A stretch of DNA of 64,000 nt. Source: Xylophilus sp. GOD-11R. GTDB taxonomy: Bacteria; Pseudomonadota; Gammaproteobacteria; Burkholderiales; Burkholderiaceae_C. The notes under the pieces were generated by a model. It was not told where the DNA came from, did no database searches, and saw nothing but the letters and a program-made list of their open reading frames with translations. Position numbers and translations under genes: made by a program. The stretch lies in the NCBI RefSeq assembly GCF_033546935.1, contig NZ_CP137854.1, positions 2,604,001 through 2,668,000 on the forward strand. The letters run 5' to 3'. Positions within the stretch are counted from its first letter, which is position 1, and each line of letters opens with the position of its first letter. Positions 8,421-15,870 of this stretch are shown piece after piece.

Positions 8421-8729
8421 ATGAATAACGACACCCCCCGGCAATTGCCCTTTCGGCTCGACGCCATGGTCATGGTCTGCAAGGCCTGCGGCAAACGCAG
8501 CAGCGGTCCTCGCGATGCACGACCCAAGGACGTGGCGAAGGAATTCAAGCGGGCGGGAAAGGACGCCCGCCTGAAGACGCGCGTGCTGATGACCAGTTGC
8601 ATGGGCTTGTGCCCCAAGCGCGCGACCGCCGTGGCGACGGTCGCGCGCGATGGCAAACCCGCCCAGTTCGCCATCGAGTCCCTGGATCAGGTTGCGGCGA
8701 CCCTGTCCGGGGAAAAGCCGGCGTCTTAA
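8421..8729 (+). CDS. Thioredoxin-like [2Fe-2S] ferredoxin-type protein
   Basis: A 102-aa cytoplasmic protein with a cysteine pattern suggestive of a (2Fe-2S) ferredoxin of the thioredoxin-like type: C20 and C23 near the N-terminus and C60-x3-C64 in TSCMGLCPKRAT, the second half of the cluster site. The spacing of the first pair is tighter than in the classical family (C-x~10-C), so the cluster ligands need checking. Such small proteins act as electron carriers of unknown partner. The stop codon overlaps the stop of the convergent Bug gene. The start was chosen as the first Met giving the family length. Confidence 0.72.
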   Translation: MNNDTPRQLPFRLDAMVMVCKACGKRSSGPRDARPKDVAKEFKRAGKDARLKTRVLMTSCMGLCPKRATAVATVARDGKPAQFAIESLDQVAATLSGEKPAS

Positions 8730-9736
8730 TCGACGCTGGCGCCCGACTCTTTCACCACCTTCGCCCACTTGGTGGTTTCAGTGCGAATGAAGGCGGCGAA
8801 CTGCTCGGGCGTTTCGCCGACCGGCTGGCCGCCCTGTTCCATGATCTTCTTCTTGAGATCGGTGCTGGCCATCACCTTGAGCAACGCGTCGTCGATGCGC
8901 TTGATGACGGCCGGCGGCGTGCCGGCAGGCGCCAGCAGGCCGAACCACGACGAGGCGTCGAAGCCGGGTACGCCGGACTCGGCGACGGTGGGCACGTCCG
9001 GCAGCTCGGGCGAGCGCTGCAGGGTCGTCACCGCGATCGGACGCAGCTTGCCGCCGCGCACGAAGGCGATCGACGAAGGCAGGTTGTCGAACATGACGTT
9101 GGTCTGGCCGGCGATCAGGTCGGCCAGCGCCGGGGCGCTGCCTTTGTACGGAATGTGCTGCATGCTCACGCCGGTCAGCGTCTTGAAGAGTTCGCCCGCG
9201 AGGTGGATAGAGGTGCCGTTGCCGGAAGACGCGAAGGTGAGCTTGTCGGGGTTCGCCTTGGCGTAGGCGATCATTTCCTTGACCGTCTTGAAGGGCTGCG
9301 ACGGGTTGGCGACCAGCAGGTTGGGCACGTTCGCCACCCGCGAAATCGGTGCGAAGTCCTTGATGTGGTCGTAGGGCATCTTCTTGTAGAGCGCCGGGTT
9401 GATGGCGTGCGTGCCGACCGTGCCCATCACCAGCGTGTAGCCGTCGGCTGGCGCCCGCGCCACCATCTGCGAACCGATGTTTCCGCCTGCGCCGGGACGG
9501 TTGTCGACCACCACCGGCTGGCCTAGCTCCTGCGACAGCGCCTGGCCCGCGAGGCGCGCCACGATGTCGGTGGTGCCGCCCGCCGGAAACGGCACGACGA
9601 CGGTGATCGGACGGGAGGGCCAGACCTCTTGCGCGAATGCGCTGGCTACAGGCACCATCGTGGCGAGGGCGGCTGCTGCGGCGGCAACGGAAATGGCGAG
9701 CGCTTTCCGGCGCGGCATGGCGGGATACGAAAACAT
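8726..9736 (-). CDS. Bug/TctC family periplasmic substrate-binding protein
   Basis: Extracytoplasmic solute receptor of the Bug family (tripartite tricarboxylate transporter binding component), 336 aa. It has a signal peptide ending SAFA-QEVWPSRPIT, the hallmark WPSRPITVVVPFPAGGTTDI, VVVDNRPGAGGNIG and a C-terminal FAAFIRTETTKWAKVVKESG. The start at 9736 has a strong Shine-Dalgarno (AAGGAGTC) 5 nt away and begins a long Ala-rich signal peptide, so it is preferred to an ATG 48 nt upstream. No TctA/TctB membrane partners lie nearby: this is an orphan binding protein, as is common in Burkholderiales. Ligand unknown, usually a carboxylate. Confidence 0.92.
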   Translation of the reverse strand: MFSYPAMPRRKALAISVAAAAAALATMVPVASAFAQEVWPSRPITVVVPFPAGGTTDIVARLAGQALSQELGQPVVVDNRPGAGGNIGSQMVARAPADGYTLVMGTVGTHAINPALYKKMPYDHIKDFAPISRVANVPNLLVANPSQPFKTVKEMIAYAKANPDKLTFASSGNGTSIHLAGELFKTLTGVSMQHIPYKGSAPALADLIAGQTNVMFDNLPSSIAFVRGGKLRPIAVTTLQRSPELPDVPTVAESGVPGFDASSWFGLLAPAGTPPAVIKRIDDALLKVMASTDLKKKIMEQGGQPVGETPEQFAAFIRTETTKWAKVVKESGASVD

Positions 9737-9906
9737 CTTGACTCCTTGTTTTGGCGTGCGCTCGATCGGCGCGACCGGAAACATTATGGCGACAGGGAGC
9801 GGATTCTCGATTCCGACAACACCCGCGGGAGCTTCCTATACACGTTTGCTGCAAGCTATACGATACTTGAGGTTGTAGTTATTCTTAACATCTTCGGGGT
9901 AGTTGT

Positions 9907-10359
9907 ATGGTGTTCGTCCGTTTGATCGTGCTGCTTTTCCTGGTGTTCTACAGCTACACCACTGGCATGGGTGTCTCGGCGGCGGCAGCAGGCGGCCCGA
10001 GCGTCGGCATGCAGATCCTGTTCTACCTGGCGCTGATCGCCTTGTATCTGCTGCCGATCTACGAAGCCGCCAAGCGACGCCATCCCCGCATCATCCCGAT
10101 CGCTTTGATCGACATTTTGCTCGGCTGGACCGTGGTCGGCTGGATCGTGGCGATGGTGTGGTCGGTGCGGGCGCCCGAGGTGGTGGCCGCCGGCGAGGAG
10201 AACGAAAACAGCCCGTACGTGATCGTGCAGGAGCCGTCGCGCTACCCGCCCAACTCGGCGGCCGAGTCCTTGAAGGAGCTTGCGAAGCTTCGGGCCGAGG
10301 GCGCCATCACGGAAGAGGAATACGTCGCCGCCAAGGGACGCGTGCTGCAAGCGCGTTGA
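9907..10359 (+). CDS. Superinfection immunity-type membrane protein with SHOCT domain
   Basis: A 150-aa protein. Two to three membrane segments occupy residues ~1-20, 33-52 and 65-88; LPIYEAAKRRHPRIIPIALIDILLGWTVVGWIVAMVW matches the T4 Imm-like superinfection immunity domain, in which a two-helix membrane unit blocks phage DNA entry. The C-terminus (about 117-148) is a SHOCT domain: ESLKELAKLRAEGAITEEEYV. Chromosomal copies are widespread and their defence role is unproven. It is a single gene, divergent from the Bug gene (170 nt between starts), with no phage genes around. Confidence 0.8.
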   Translation: MVFVRLIVLLFLVFYSYTTGMGVSAAAAGGPSVGMQILFYLALIALYLLPIYEAAKRRHPRIIPIALIDILLGWTVVGWIVAMVWSVRAPEVVAAGEENENSPYVIVQEPSRYPPNSAAESLKELAKLRAEGAITEEEYVAAKGRVLQAR

Positions 10360-10440
10360 TGTGGCAGAGCCCGCTGCGCCAGAAAGGCGGCGGGTCATTT
10401 TCCGGACCGGCACAGGGTCCGAAAACGTTCCCAGAAACGC

Positions 10441-10470
10441 AAAAAGCCGCTGAAGATTCAGCGGCTTTTT
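10441..10470 (-). terminator. Intrinsic terminator of tRNA-Leu (bidirectional hairpin)
   Basis: Perfect inverted repeat AAAAAGCCGCTGAA / TTCAGCGGCTTTTT with a 2-nt loop between arms, A-run on one side and T-run on the other, so it can stop transcription in both directions. It lies 8 nt past the 3' end of tRNA-Leu and 82 nt after the SHOCT gene, and probably serves both. Confidence 0.88.
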
Positions 10471-10477
10471 TGTGTTT

Positions 10478-10562
<85 letters not shown>

Positions 10563-10580
10563 ATTTCAGATCAGCCCGCG

Positions 10581-10586
10581 ATTCTA
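10581..10586 (-). promoter_or_regulatory. -10 element of tRNA-Leu
   Basis: The minus strand reads GTAGAATCGCGGGCTGA ending shortly before the tRNA 5' end at 10562. TAGAAT is a near-consensus -10 box at the right distance for a short tRNA leader. Confidence 0.55.
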
Positions 10587-10602
10587 CACACAAAAACGCG
10601 TG

Positions 10603-11502
10603 TCACGGCTCGACGCCGATGTGGACGCAGAATCGCCGCAGGTTGGCGGACAGATGCTTTTGTCGATGGCGCACCAGGTAGAACTGCCGCACCAAACGCG
10701 GTAGCGCCGTCGGCAGCACGACCAGGCGTCCCAGGGTCACCAGGTCCTGCACCGTGCACAGCGAGACACAGGCTAGGCCCATGCCTTCGGCAGCGGCGTT
10801 CTTGATCGCCTCGGTGCTGCCGAACTGGGTGACGCGGTCGAGGTGATGCAGATGCGGCAGCAAGGCCTGCTCCACCGCTTCGCGCGTGCCTGACCCCGGT
10901 TCGCGCTGCAGCCAGCGTGCCGCACGCAAGCTCGTCGCATCCAGGGGCGACCTGCGGGCCACGAGGGCCAGCGCATCGTCGGCCGCAGCGACGATGACCA
11001 ATTCGTCCTGCCACCAAGGCACCACCGCCAGCGTCGGTTCATGGCACGGGCCTTCGATCAGCCCCAGATCCACCTCCAGGCGCGCGACAGCAGACGAAAT
11101 GGCTTGCGTGTTGTCGATGCGCACGTCGACTACCGAAGCAGGCCAGGCTCTTTCATGGCTGGCGACAAGGGCCGGCAACAGGTAGTTGCCGATGGTGGTG
11201 CTGGCGCCCACGCGTAGGCGCCCGACGGCGCCGCCCAGCCGATCGGCGACGAACATGCTTTCGATCTCTTGCGCCGCATCCAGCAGTTCGCGCACCTGGG
11301 GCAGCAAGCTGCGGCCGTTGTCGTTGAGCACCAGCCGCTTGCCGACCCGGTCGAACAGGCGCGCATGCAACAAGGCTTCCAACTCACTCAAGGCTCCGCT
11401 CGTGGCCGACTGCGACAGGGCAATGCGGACCCCGGCGGCACTGGTGCTGCCGGTGTCCGCGACGGCGACGAAGATCGAGAGCTGGCGAAGCGTCAGGCGC
11501 AT
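10603..11502 (-). CDS. LysR family transcriptional regulator (YeiE-like)
   Basis: A 299-aa LysR regulator. Residues 1-60 are the winged HTH (MRLTLRQLSIFVAVADTGS, ALSQSATSGALSELE), the rest is a periplasmic-binding-like effector domain. It is divergent from a YeiH-type transporter with 109 nt between starts, the same pair as yeiE/yeiH in E. coli, where YeiE responds to sulfite-related stress. That suggests it controls the exporter at 11612 and itself. An inverted repeat GTTGATAT...ATATCAAC in the intergenic space is a candidate operator. Its 3' end stops 40 nt from tRNA-Leu. Confidence 0.9.
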   Translation of the reverse strand: MRLTLRQLSIFVAVADTGSTSAAGVRIALSQSATSGALSELEALLHARLFDRVGKRLVLNDNGRSLLPQVRELLDAAQEIESMFVADRLGGAVGRLRVGASTTIGNYLLPALVASHERAWPASVVDVRIDNTQAISSAVARLEVDLGLIEGPCHEPTLAVVPWWQDELVIVAAADDALALVARRSPLDATSLRAARWLQREPGSGTREAVEQALLPHLHHLDRVTQFGSTEAIKNAAAEGMGLACVSLCTVQDLVTLGRLVVLPTALPRLVRQFYLVRHRQKHLSANLRRFCVHIGVEP

Positions 11503-11510
11503 GAACTTGT

Positions 11511-11546
11511 GTTGATATCGGTTTTTCAGATTAGTTATATATCAAC
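11511..11546. promoter_or_regulatory. Candidate LysR operator between yeiE-like and yeiH-like genes
   Basis: Inverted repeat GTTGATAT (11511-11518) and ATATCAAC (11539-11546) separated by 20 nt, in the middle of the divergent promoter region. LysR regulators commonly bind such dyads between divergent genes. It is a pattern observation only. Confidence 0.4.
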
Positions 11547-11611
11547 CAACCGTTTGGGAGATTGATCGTCATGTCGCAAAGTCCATCGAAACCGGACCGC
11601 CATTCGCCACC

Positions 11612-12715
11612 ATGCCAGCCGCTTCCAAACTTTCAGCCCTTTCCGCTTTCACGCCTCAGACGATCTTCGGCCCGCTTGCGGCCCTCTCCCGTGCGCTGCT
11701 GCCCGGGCTCGCCATCACCGCATTTGTCGCGGTCGCATCGGTGGAACTGGCACGACTCGGCTGGCTCCAGTCACGCGGCATCGGTGCCCTCACTCTGTCC
11801 ATCGTGATCGGCATGGTCGTCGGCAACCTCGGATACGACCGCGTTTGGGCACAGGCCGACGACGGCGTAGCCTTCTCCAAGACGCACCTGCTGCGCGCGG
11901 GCATCGTGCTCTACGGCTTGCGGCTCACTTTCCAGGACATCGGCAGCATCGGCTGGAACGGCGTCGTTGCCGATGCGCTGATGCTGTGCAGCACTTTCGG
12001 TATCGCCTGCTACCTCGGCACGCGGTGGTTCGGCCTCGACAGGCCCACCGCCATGCTGATCGGCGCCGGCAGTTCGATCTGCGGCGCTGCTGCCGTCATG
12101 GCCACCGCCCCGGTCGTGCGGGCGCGCGCCGAGCAGGTGATGGTCGCCGTGGCGACGGTGGTGGTGTTCGGCACGCTGGCCATGGTGTTCTACCCCCTGG
12201 CCTACGACGCCTTGCTACACCGGTCGATGTCACCGGAGGCCTTCGGCATCTTCGCCGGCTCGACGATTCACGAGGTTGCGCAGGTCGTGGTCGCCGGCCA
12301 TGCCGTCGGCGAACGGGCGGGCGATCTGGCCGTCATCGCGAAGATGGTGCGGGTGATGATGCTCGCGCCGTTCCTCATCGGCCTGTCGGCCTGGCTGGGG
12401 CGCGCCGACCAGAGCTCGTCCCAGCACGAATCGAATGCTCGTCAGGCGATCACCATTCCCTGGTTCGCCCTGGGTTTCGTCGCGCTGGCGGGCTTGCGGT
12501 CGCTGTCGATCGTGCCGGCCATGGCGGTGGACGCCGCGGCGCAGATCGACACCGTGTTGCTCGCGATGGCGATGGCCGGGCTGGGCCTGACGACACGCCT
12601 GTCGGCGATCCGCCGCGCCGGCGTCCGCCCGCTCGGGCTCGCCGCCGTCCTGTTCGCCTGGCTGATGGCGGGCGGTTTTGCCATCAACGCCGGATGGGGC
12701 GCATTGGCGCGCTGA
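11612..12715 (+). CDS. yeiH: YeiH family putative sulfate exporter
   Basis: Polytopic membrane protein, 367 aa with about ten hydrophobic segments, of the UPF0324/YeiH family. Characteristic stretches include LRAGIVLYGLRLTFQDIG, IGAGSSICGAAAVMATAPVV, GSTIHEVAQVVVAGHAVG and ITIPWFALGFVALAG, which line up with E. coli YeiH throughout. The family is annotated as sulfate exporters; transport is inferred. The ATG at 11612 lacks a Shine-Dalgarno sequence. A short out-of-frame reading frame with GGGAG before its ATG (11571) overlaps this start and might couple translation. It is divergent from its presumed LysR regulator. Confidence 0.9.
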   Translation: MPAASKLSALSAFTPQTIFGPLAALSRALLPGLAITAFVAVASVELARLGWLQSRGIGALTLSIVIGMVVGNLGYDRVWAQADDGVAFSKTHLLRAGIVLYGLRLTFQDIGSIGWNGVVADALMLCSTFGIACYLGTRWFGLDRPTAMLIGAGSSICGAAAVMATAPVVRARAEQVMVAVATVVVFGTLAMVFYPLAYDALLHRSMSPEAFGIFAGSTIHEVAQVVVAGHAVGERAGDLAVIAKMVRVMMLAPFLIGLSAWLGRADQSSSQHESNARQAITIPWFALGFVALAGLRSLSIVPAMAVDAAAQIDTVLLAMAMAGLGLTTRLSAIRRAGVRPLGLAAVLFAWLMAGGFAINAGWGALAR

Positions 12716-12737
12716 ACCCGCTGGCCAGCCACCGGAG

Positions 12738-12753
12738 CGGCGAGAATTCCGGC
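12738..12753 (+). repeat. 16-bp direct repeat flanking the CLC gene, copy 1
   Basis: CGGCGAGAATTCCGGC occurs here, 1 nt before the CLC start codon region, and again at 13999-14014, near the end of the same gene. This copy contains GAGAAT, which has the -10 position of a leaderless transcript (7 nt to ATG). Confidence 0.6.
12742..12747 (+). promoter_or_regulatory. -10-like hexamer directly before the CLC gene
   Basis: GAGAAT ends 7 nt before the ATG at 12755 and no Shine-Dalgarno sequence is present. This fits a transcript starting at or beside the start codon. It is one of eight cases with this geometry in the window. Confidence 0.4.
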
Positions 12754-12754
12754 C

Positions 12755-14026
12755 ATGCGCCGCCCTGCCCTGCTCTCTTCCTTCGCCATCGTTCGCCACC
12801 TGGTGAAGTGGTTGGTCCTCGCGGGCCTGATCGCCCTCATGGCCGGCTCGGCTTCCGCCTTTTTCCTGTTCGCGCTCGACCGCGCCACCGCCTGGCGCGA
12901 GGCTCGGCCCGCCATCGTCTGGCTGCTCCCCCTGGCCGGCTTCGCGGTCGGATGGGTCTACTGGCGGCTCGGCAAGACCGTCGAGGCGGGCAACAACCTG
13001 CTGATCGACGAGATCCACGATCCCCGCGCCCGCGTGCCCTTGCGCATGGTGCCGCTGGTGCTGGGCGGTACGCTGGTGTCGCAGCTGTTCGGCGCCTCGG
13101 TCGGGCGCGAAGGCACGGCCGTGCAGATGGGCGGCGCGCTGGCCGACCAGCTCACCCGGCTGCCCGGCCTGCGACCGGAAGACCGCCGCATCCTGCTGAT
13201 GGCCGGCATCGCCGCCGGCTTCGCCTCGATCTTCGGCACGCCGCTGGCCGGCGCCATCTTCGGCCTCGAAGTGCTGGTCATTGGCCGCCTGCGGCACGAC
13301 GCGCTGTTTCCCTGCGTGGTCGCGGCGGTATTGGCCGACCGGGTCGGCATCGCCTGGGGCGCGCACCACACGCACTACGCGGTGACGACGATTGCGCCGA
13401 CGACCGTGTGGAGTCTTGTCGCGGTGTCGGTAGCTGGCGTGGTGTTCGGCCTGGCCGGCCGGTCCTTCGCCGGCGCCACACACGCGCTCGGGGCGGCGAT
13501 GCGCCGCTGGGTGGCTTATCCGCCGCTACGGCCACTGCTCGGCGGCATCGTGGTGGCCGCAGCGGTGCATGCGCTCGACGGCTGGCGCTACATCGGGCTC
13601 GGCATTCCAACCATCGTCGAATCGCTGCAGCAGCCGCTGCCCCGGTACGACTGGCTCGGCAAGGCGGCCTTTACCGTCGTGTCGTTAGGCACCGGTTTCA
13701 AGGGTGGCGAAGTCACGCCGCTCTTCTATATAGGTGCCACGCTGGGCAACGCGCTCGCGCCGCTGCTGCACTTGCCATTCTCGATGCTCGCAGCAATCGG
13801 ATTCGTGGCGGTCTTCGCCGGCGCGGCGAACACGCCGATCGCCACCATCGTGATGGCGGTGGAGCTCTTCGGCCCGGCGATCGGACCGCTGGCGGCGGTG
13901 GCCTGCATCACGAGCTATCTGGCTTCGGGCCACCAGGGCATCTATCGGGCGCAGCGCAGCGGCCGGCGAAAGTTCGACGCGCCGGTCGAAGATGCCACCG
14001 GCGAGAATTCCGGCGCGCCCCGGTAG
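12755..14026 (+). CDS. CLC family anion transporter, possibly CLC-F (fluoride/proton antiporter) type
   Basis: A 423-aa CLC protein with about ten membrane segments. The gating glutamate lies in GREGT (residues 117-121), followed by GIAAGFASIFGTPLAGAIFGLEV and, late, GTGFKGGEVTPLFYIGATLG. Ordinary Cl- CLCs have GSGIP and G(K/R)EGP; here the first site reads EAGNNLL (about 78-84), without the chloride-coordinating serine, and the second has Thr for Pro. As far as I recall both changes are seen in fluoride-exporting CLC-F proteins, so fluoride export is the preferred inference. No crcB/fluoride riboswitch was recognised upstream, which weakens it. It follows yeiH by 39 nt on the same strand but appears to have its own promoter. 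Confidence 0.83.
   Translation: MRRPALLSSFAIVRHLVKWLVLAGLIALMAGSASAFFLFALDRATAWREARPAIVWLLPLAGFAVGWVYWRLGKTVEAGNNLLIDEIHDPRARVPLRMVPLVLGGTLVSQLFGASVGREGTAVQMGGALADQLTRLPGLRPEDRRILLMAGIAAGFASIFGTPLAGAIFGLEVLVIGRLRHDALFPCVVAAVLADRVGIAWGAHHTHYAVTTIAPTTVWSLVAVSVAGVVFGLAGRSFAGATHALGAAMRRWVAYPPLRPLLGGIVVAAAVHALDGWRYIGLGIPTIVESLQQPLPRYDWLGKAAFTVVSLGTGFKGGEVTPLFYIGATLGNALAPLLHLPFSMLAAIGFVAVFAGAANTPIATIVMAVELFGPAIGPLAAVACITSYLASGHQGIYRAQRSGRRKFDAPVEDATGENSGAPR
13999..14014 (+). repeat. 16-bp direct repeat flanking the CLC gene, copy 2
   Basis: Second copy of CGGCGAGAATTCCGGC, inside the last codons of the CLC gene (it encodes TGENSG). No gene starts on this strand just after it. Confidence 0.6.
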
Positions 14027-14045
14027 CTTTGGCCGCAGGTCCGGT

Positions 14046-14249
14046 CTAGCGAAACCAGAGTTTCATCGCCGCATCCCGCGCCGCCTGGACGGTCGGGTAG
14101 ACCGAGTCGTCGTCCGTCAGGTCGGCCTGGCCCGGCTCCACCAGCACGTCGATCTCCCAACCGTTCTCGAAGCGGTGAAGTGTCGCCACCGCTGCACGGC
14201 ATCCGTTGTGCAGTTCGACCGAGCGCTCTTCCAGGGGTGCTGCTTGCAT
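14046..14249 (-). CDS. Small hypothetical protein (67 aa)
   Basis: A short acidic soluble protein, MQAAPLEERSVELHNGCRA..., ending ARDAAMKLWFR. The start is supported by a strong Shine-Dalgarno (GAGGAGA) 6 nt before the ATG. I do not recognise the family; the middle (RFENGWEIDVLVEPG) suggests one small beta-sheet domain. It lies 179 nt after nrsF on the same strand, so it could be read with the sigma factor operon or on its own. The stop is 20 nt from the convergent CLC gene. Confidence 0.65.
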   Translation of the reverse strand: MQAAPLEERSVELHNGCRAAVATLHRFENGWEIDVLVEPGQADLTDDDSVYPTVQAARDAAMKLWFR

Positions 14250-14428
14250 GCGTGTCTCCTCGCAAAAAGGAGCGCCAGTATCACCAGCGGCGGTTGTCCC
14301 TGGAAATGGTGGAAAACCTTGTGGATAGCCGTGCGGAAAACAGCCAGAAACCGCGCCACCATTGGGCTGGAACGCGGTGCCCGCCAAAACGGCAGCGATG
14401 ACGCCCGCCTGCAAGCCCCCGTCGAGCG

Positions 14429-15070
14429 TTACCAGCGCAGCAGCCGGGGCCCGGCCAGCGCGCCGACCGCCAGGGGCAGCACCATGCCCAGCACATACCC
14501 AATGGCGATGAACGGTGCGGCCAGTTCCATGCAATGCAGGGCGTAGACCGCCGCGCCCACCGCGCCAGCCAAGGCACCCGCTCCCGCGCCGGCCAGGCGC
14601 AAGCGCACCGGTGCGACGCCGCGCAGTGCCCAGATTGCGCCGACGAACACCGGCAGCGCCAGCGCCACGATGGTCGCCGCGCAGATGCGCCAGCTCCAGC
14701 TGAGCATGAGAAAGGCGGCATCGGCGGCTGGCGCCTGCGACAGCGCGACCGCCCCCAGCAGCCACATCAGCCCGATAGGCGCCGCCCACGCCATCCAGGC
14801 GCCCCGGCTGCTGTCGCCCGGCCGACCCAGCCGGGCGACCAGCACGAGCCCGGCCATCGCCATGACCATCGGCATGCCGAATTTCACCCAGAACATCGGC
14901 AGCAGCAGGTAATCGGCCAGCACCGGGTTGAATCCGAGCCACGCCACCATCGCCAGCAGCGAAATCACGGTTCCGGCCGCCACGCCACCCGCAAGCCGTC
15001 GCACCGTGACATGGCGCGGCACCGGCATCGTGTCGGCGGCGAGCAGCGCGATGAGTTCGTCGGTTTTCAT
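14429..15070 (-). CDS. nrsF: Anti-sigma factor NrsF (DUF1109)
   Basis: Six-helix inner-membrane protein, 213 aa, of the DUF1109/NrsF family that holds the ECF sigma factor SigF inactive. The N-terminal ~20 residues (MKTDELIALLAADTMPVPR) are the conserved sigma-binding tail. Two cysteines at residues 130 and 180 correspond in number and spacing to the two conserved cysteines shown to be needed for metal/oxidant sensing in Caulobacter NrsF. The start codon overlaps the sigF stop by 4 nt, so the pair is translationally coupled. Signal sensed here is inferred to be heavy metal or oxidative stress. Confidence 0.88.
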   Translation of the reverse strand: MKTDELIALLAADTMPVPRHVTVRRLAGGVAAGTVISLLAMVAWLGFNPVLADYLLLPMFWVKFGMPMVMAMAGLVLVARLGRPGDSSRGAWMAWAAPIGLMWLLGAVALSQAPAADAAFLMLSWSWRICAATIVALALPVFVGAIWALRGVAPVRLRLAGAGAGALAGAVGAAVYALHCMELAAPFIAIGYVLGMVLPLAVGALAGPRLLRW

Positions 15071-15672
15071 GGCGCACCTTTGCGCGCACGCGCCTGCACA
15101 CCGGCGATGCGTGCGGCCAATACCTTCAGACCGCGGTGAATGCCGATCTTCACGGCCGATTCCGACATGCCGGTCTCCCGAGCCACATCCGCCACCGAAT
15201 GGCCCATCAGCTTCACCTGCTCGATCGGCAGCCGCTGGCGTTCCGGCAGCGTGGCCAGCAGCCGGCCCAGGTCGCGCCGCGCTTGGGCGGGCGCAGCGTC
15301 CGGGTCGCCCGCCAGCAGGGCCCGGGCGTCGTCCAGCGGGTCGTGCAGCGCTTCGCGCACCCGCCGTGCACGCAGCAGGTCGACGGCCTTGTAGCGGGCG
15401 ATGGCGTACACCCATGCCGTCAAGGGTTGGTCCGGGCGATAGGTGTGCCGCTGGTTGTGGATCGCCAGCAAGGTTTCCTGCACCAGGTCTTCCACATCGT
15501 CGGGCCAGCCCGACAGCCGCAGGCGGAAGAACGAACGCAGCCGTCCGCCGAGCTGCTGCAAAAAGCGCCGATAGGCGATGGCGTCGCCGCTCATGCCGGC
15601 GAGCAGCAGGTCGCGCAGCATCTGCTCCACCTGAAGATGGCTCGTGTGCGGCGTCGACGGTTTCAATGGCAT
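15067..15672 (-). CDS. sigF: ECF RNA polymerase sigma factor, SigF type
   Basis: Group IV sigma factor of about 201 aa. Region 2 is DVEDLVQETLLAIHNQRHTY...AWVYAIARYKAVDLLR; region 4 is LPERQRLPIEQVKLMGHSVADVA with the recognition helix SESAVKIGIHRGLKVL. Its gene is coupled to nrsF, the partner that inhibits this subfamily. Start is uncertain: MPLKPSTPH at 15672 gives family length; an in-frame ATG at 15744 adds 24 Ala/Pro-rich residues and lies almost on the expected transcription start. A promoter matching the SigF consensus sits upstream, implying autoregulation. Confidence 0.9.
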   Translation of the reverse strand: MPLKPSTPHTSHLQVEQMLRDLLLAGMSGDAIAYRRFLQQLGGRLRSFFRLRLSGWPDDVEDLVQETLLAIHNQRHTYRPDQPLTAWVYAIARYKAVDLLRARRVREALHDPLDDARALLAGDPDAAPAQARRDLGRLLATLPERQRLPIEQVKLMGHSVADVARETGMSESAVKIGIHRGLKVLAARIAGVQARARKGAP

Positions 15673-15752
15673 GGCCGGGCGAGCGTACCCGGGCAGCCGC
15701 GGTCGCGCCGGGCCGAGGGGAAAAGCAAGCGATGCGGCAGGCATGGGGGGAG

Positions 15753-15778
15753 TTCGTACGACAAGCCGATCCGGTTAC
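15753..15778 (-). promoter_or_regulatory. SigF-type promoter (GTAACC-N16-CGAA) upstream of sigF
   Basis: Reading the minus strand, GTAACC (15778-15773) is followed by exactly 16 nt and then CGAA (15756-15753). This is identical to the element reported for SigF-dependent genes in Caulobacter crescentus. Transcription would begin near 15746 and read into sigF-nrsF. Confidence 0.72.
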
Positions 15779-15870
15779 AGCGTACGGCCGGAGTTATCCG
15801 CGCGCCTGCACGGAAAAATCAGCCGACCCACAATGAACGGCATCCGCGTACCCCCTGGAGCTCGCCACCC

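Noticed and set aside
12716..12754. Fluoride riboswitch before the CLC gene
   Set aside because: The 39-nt space is too short and lacks the crcB-motif stems and pseudoknot sequence.
11845..14049. A 734-codon frame overlapping yeiH and the CLC gene
   Set aside because: Its Arg/Pro-rich translation is typical of a shifted frame over high-GC genes, and both true genes are clear in other frames.
14300..14350. Possible replication origin from DnaA-box-like sequence
   Set aside because: The boxes are imperfect and there is no dnaA, dnaN, parA or AT-rich unwinding element nearby.
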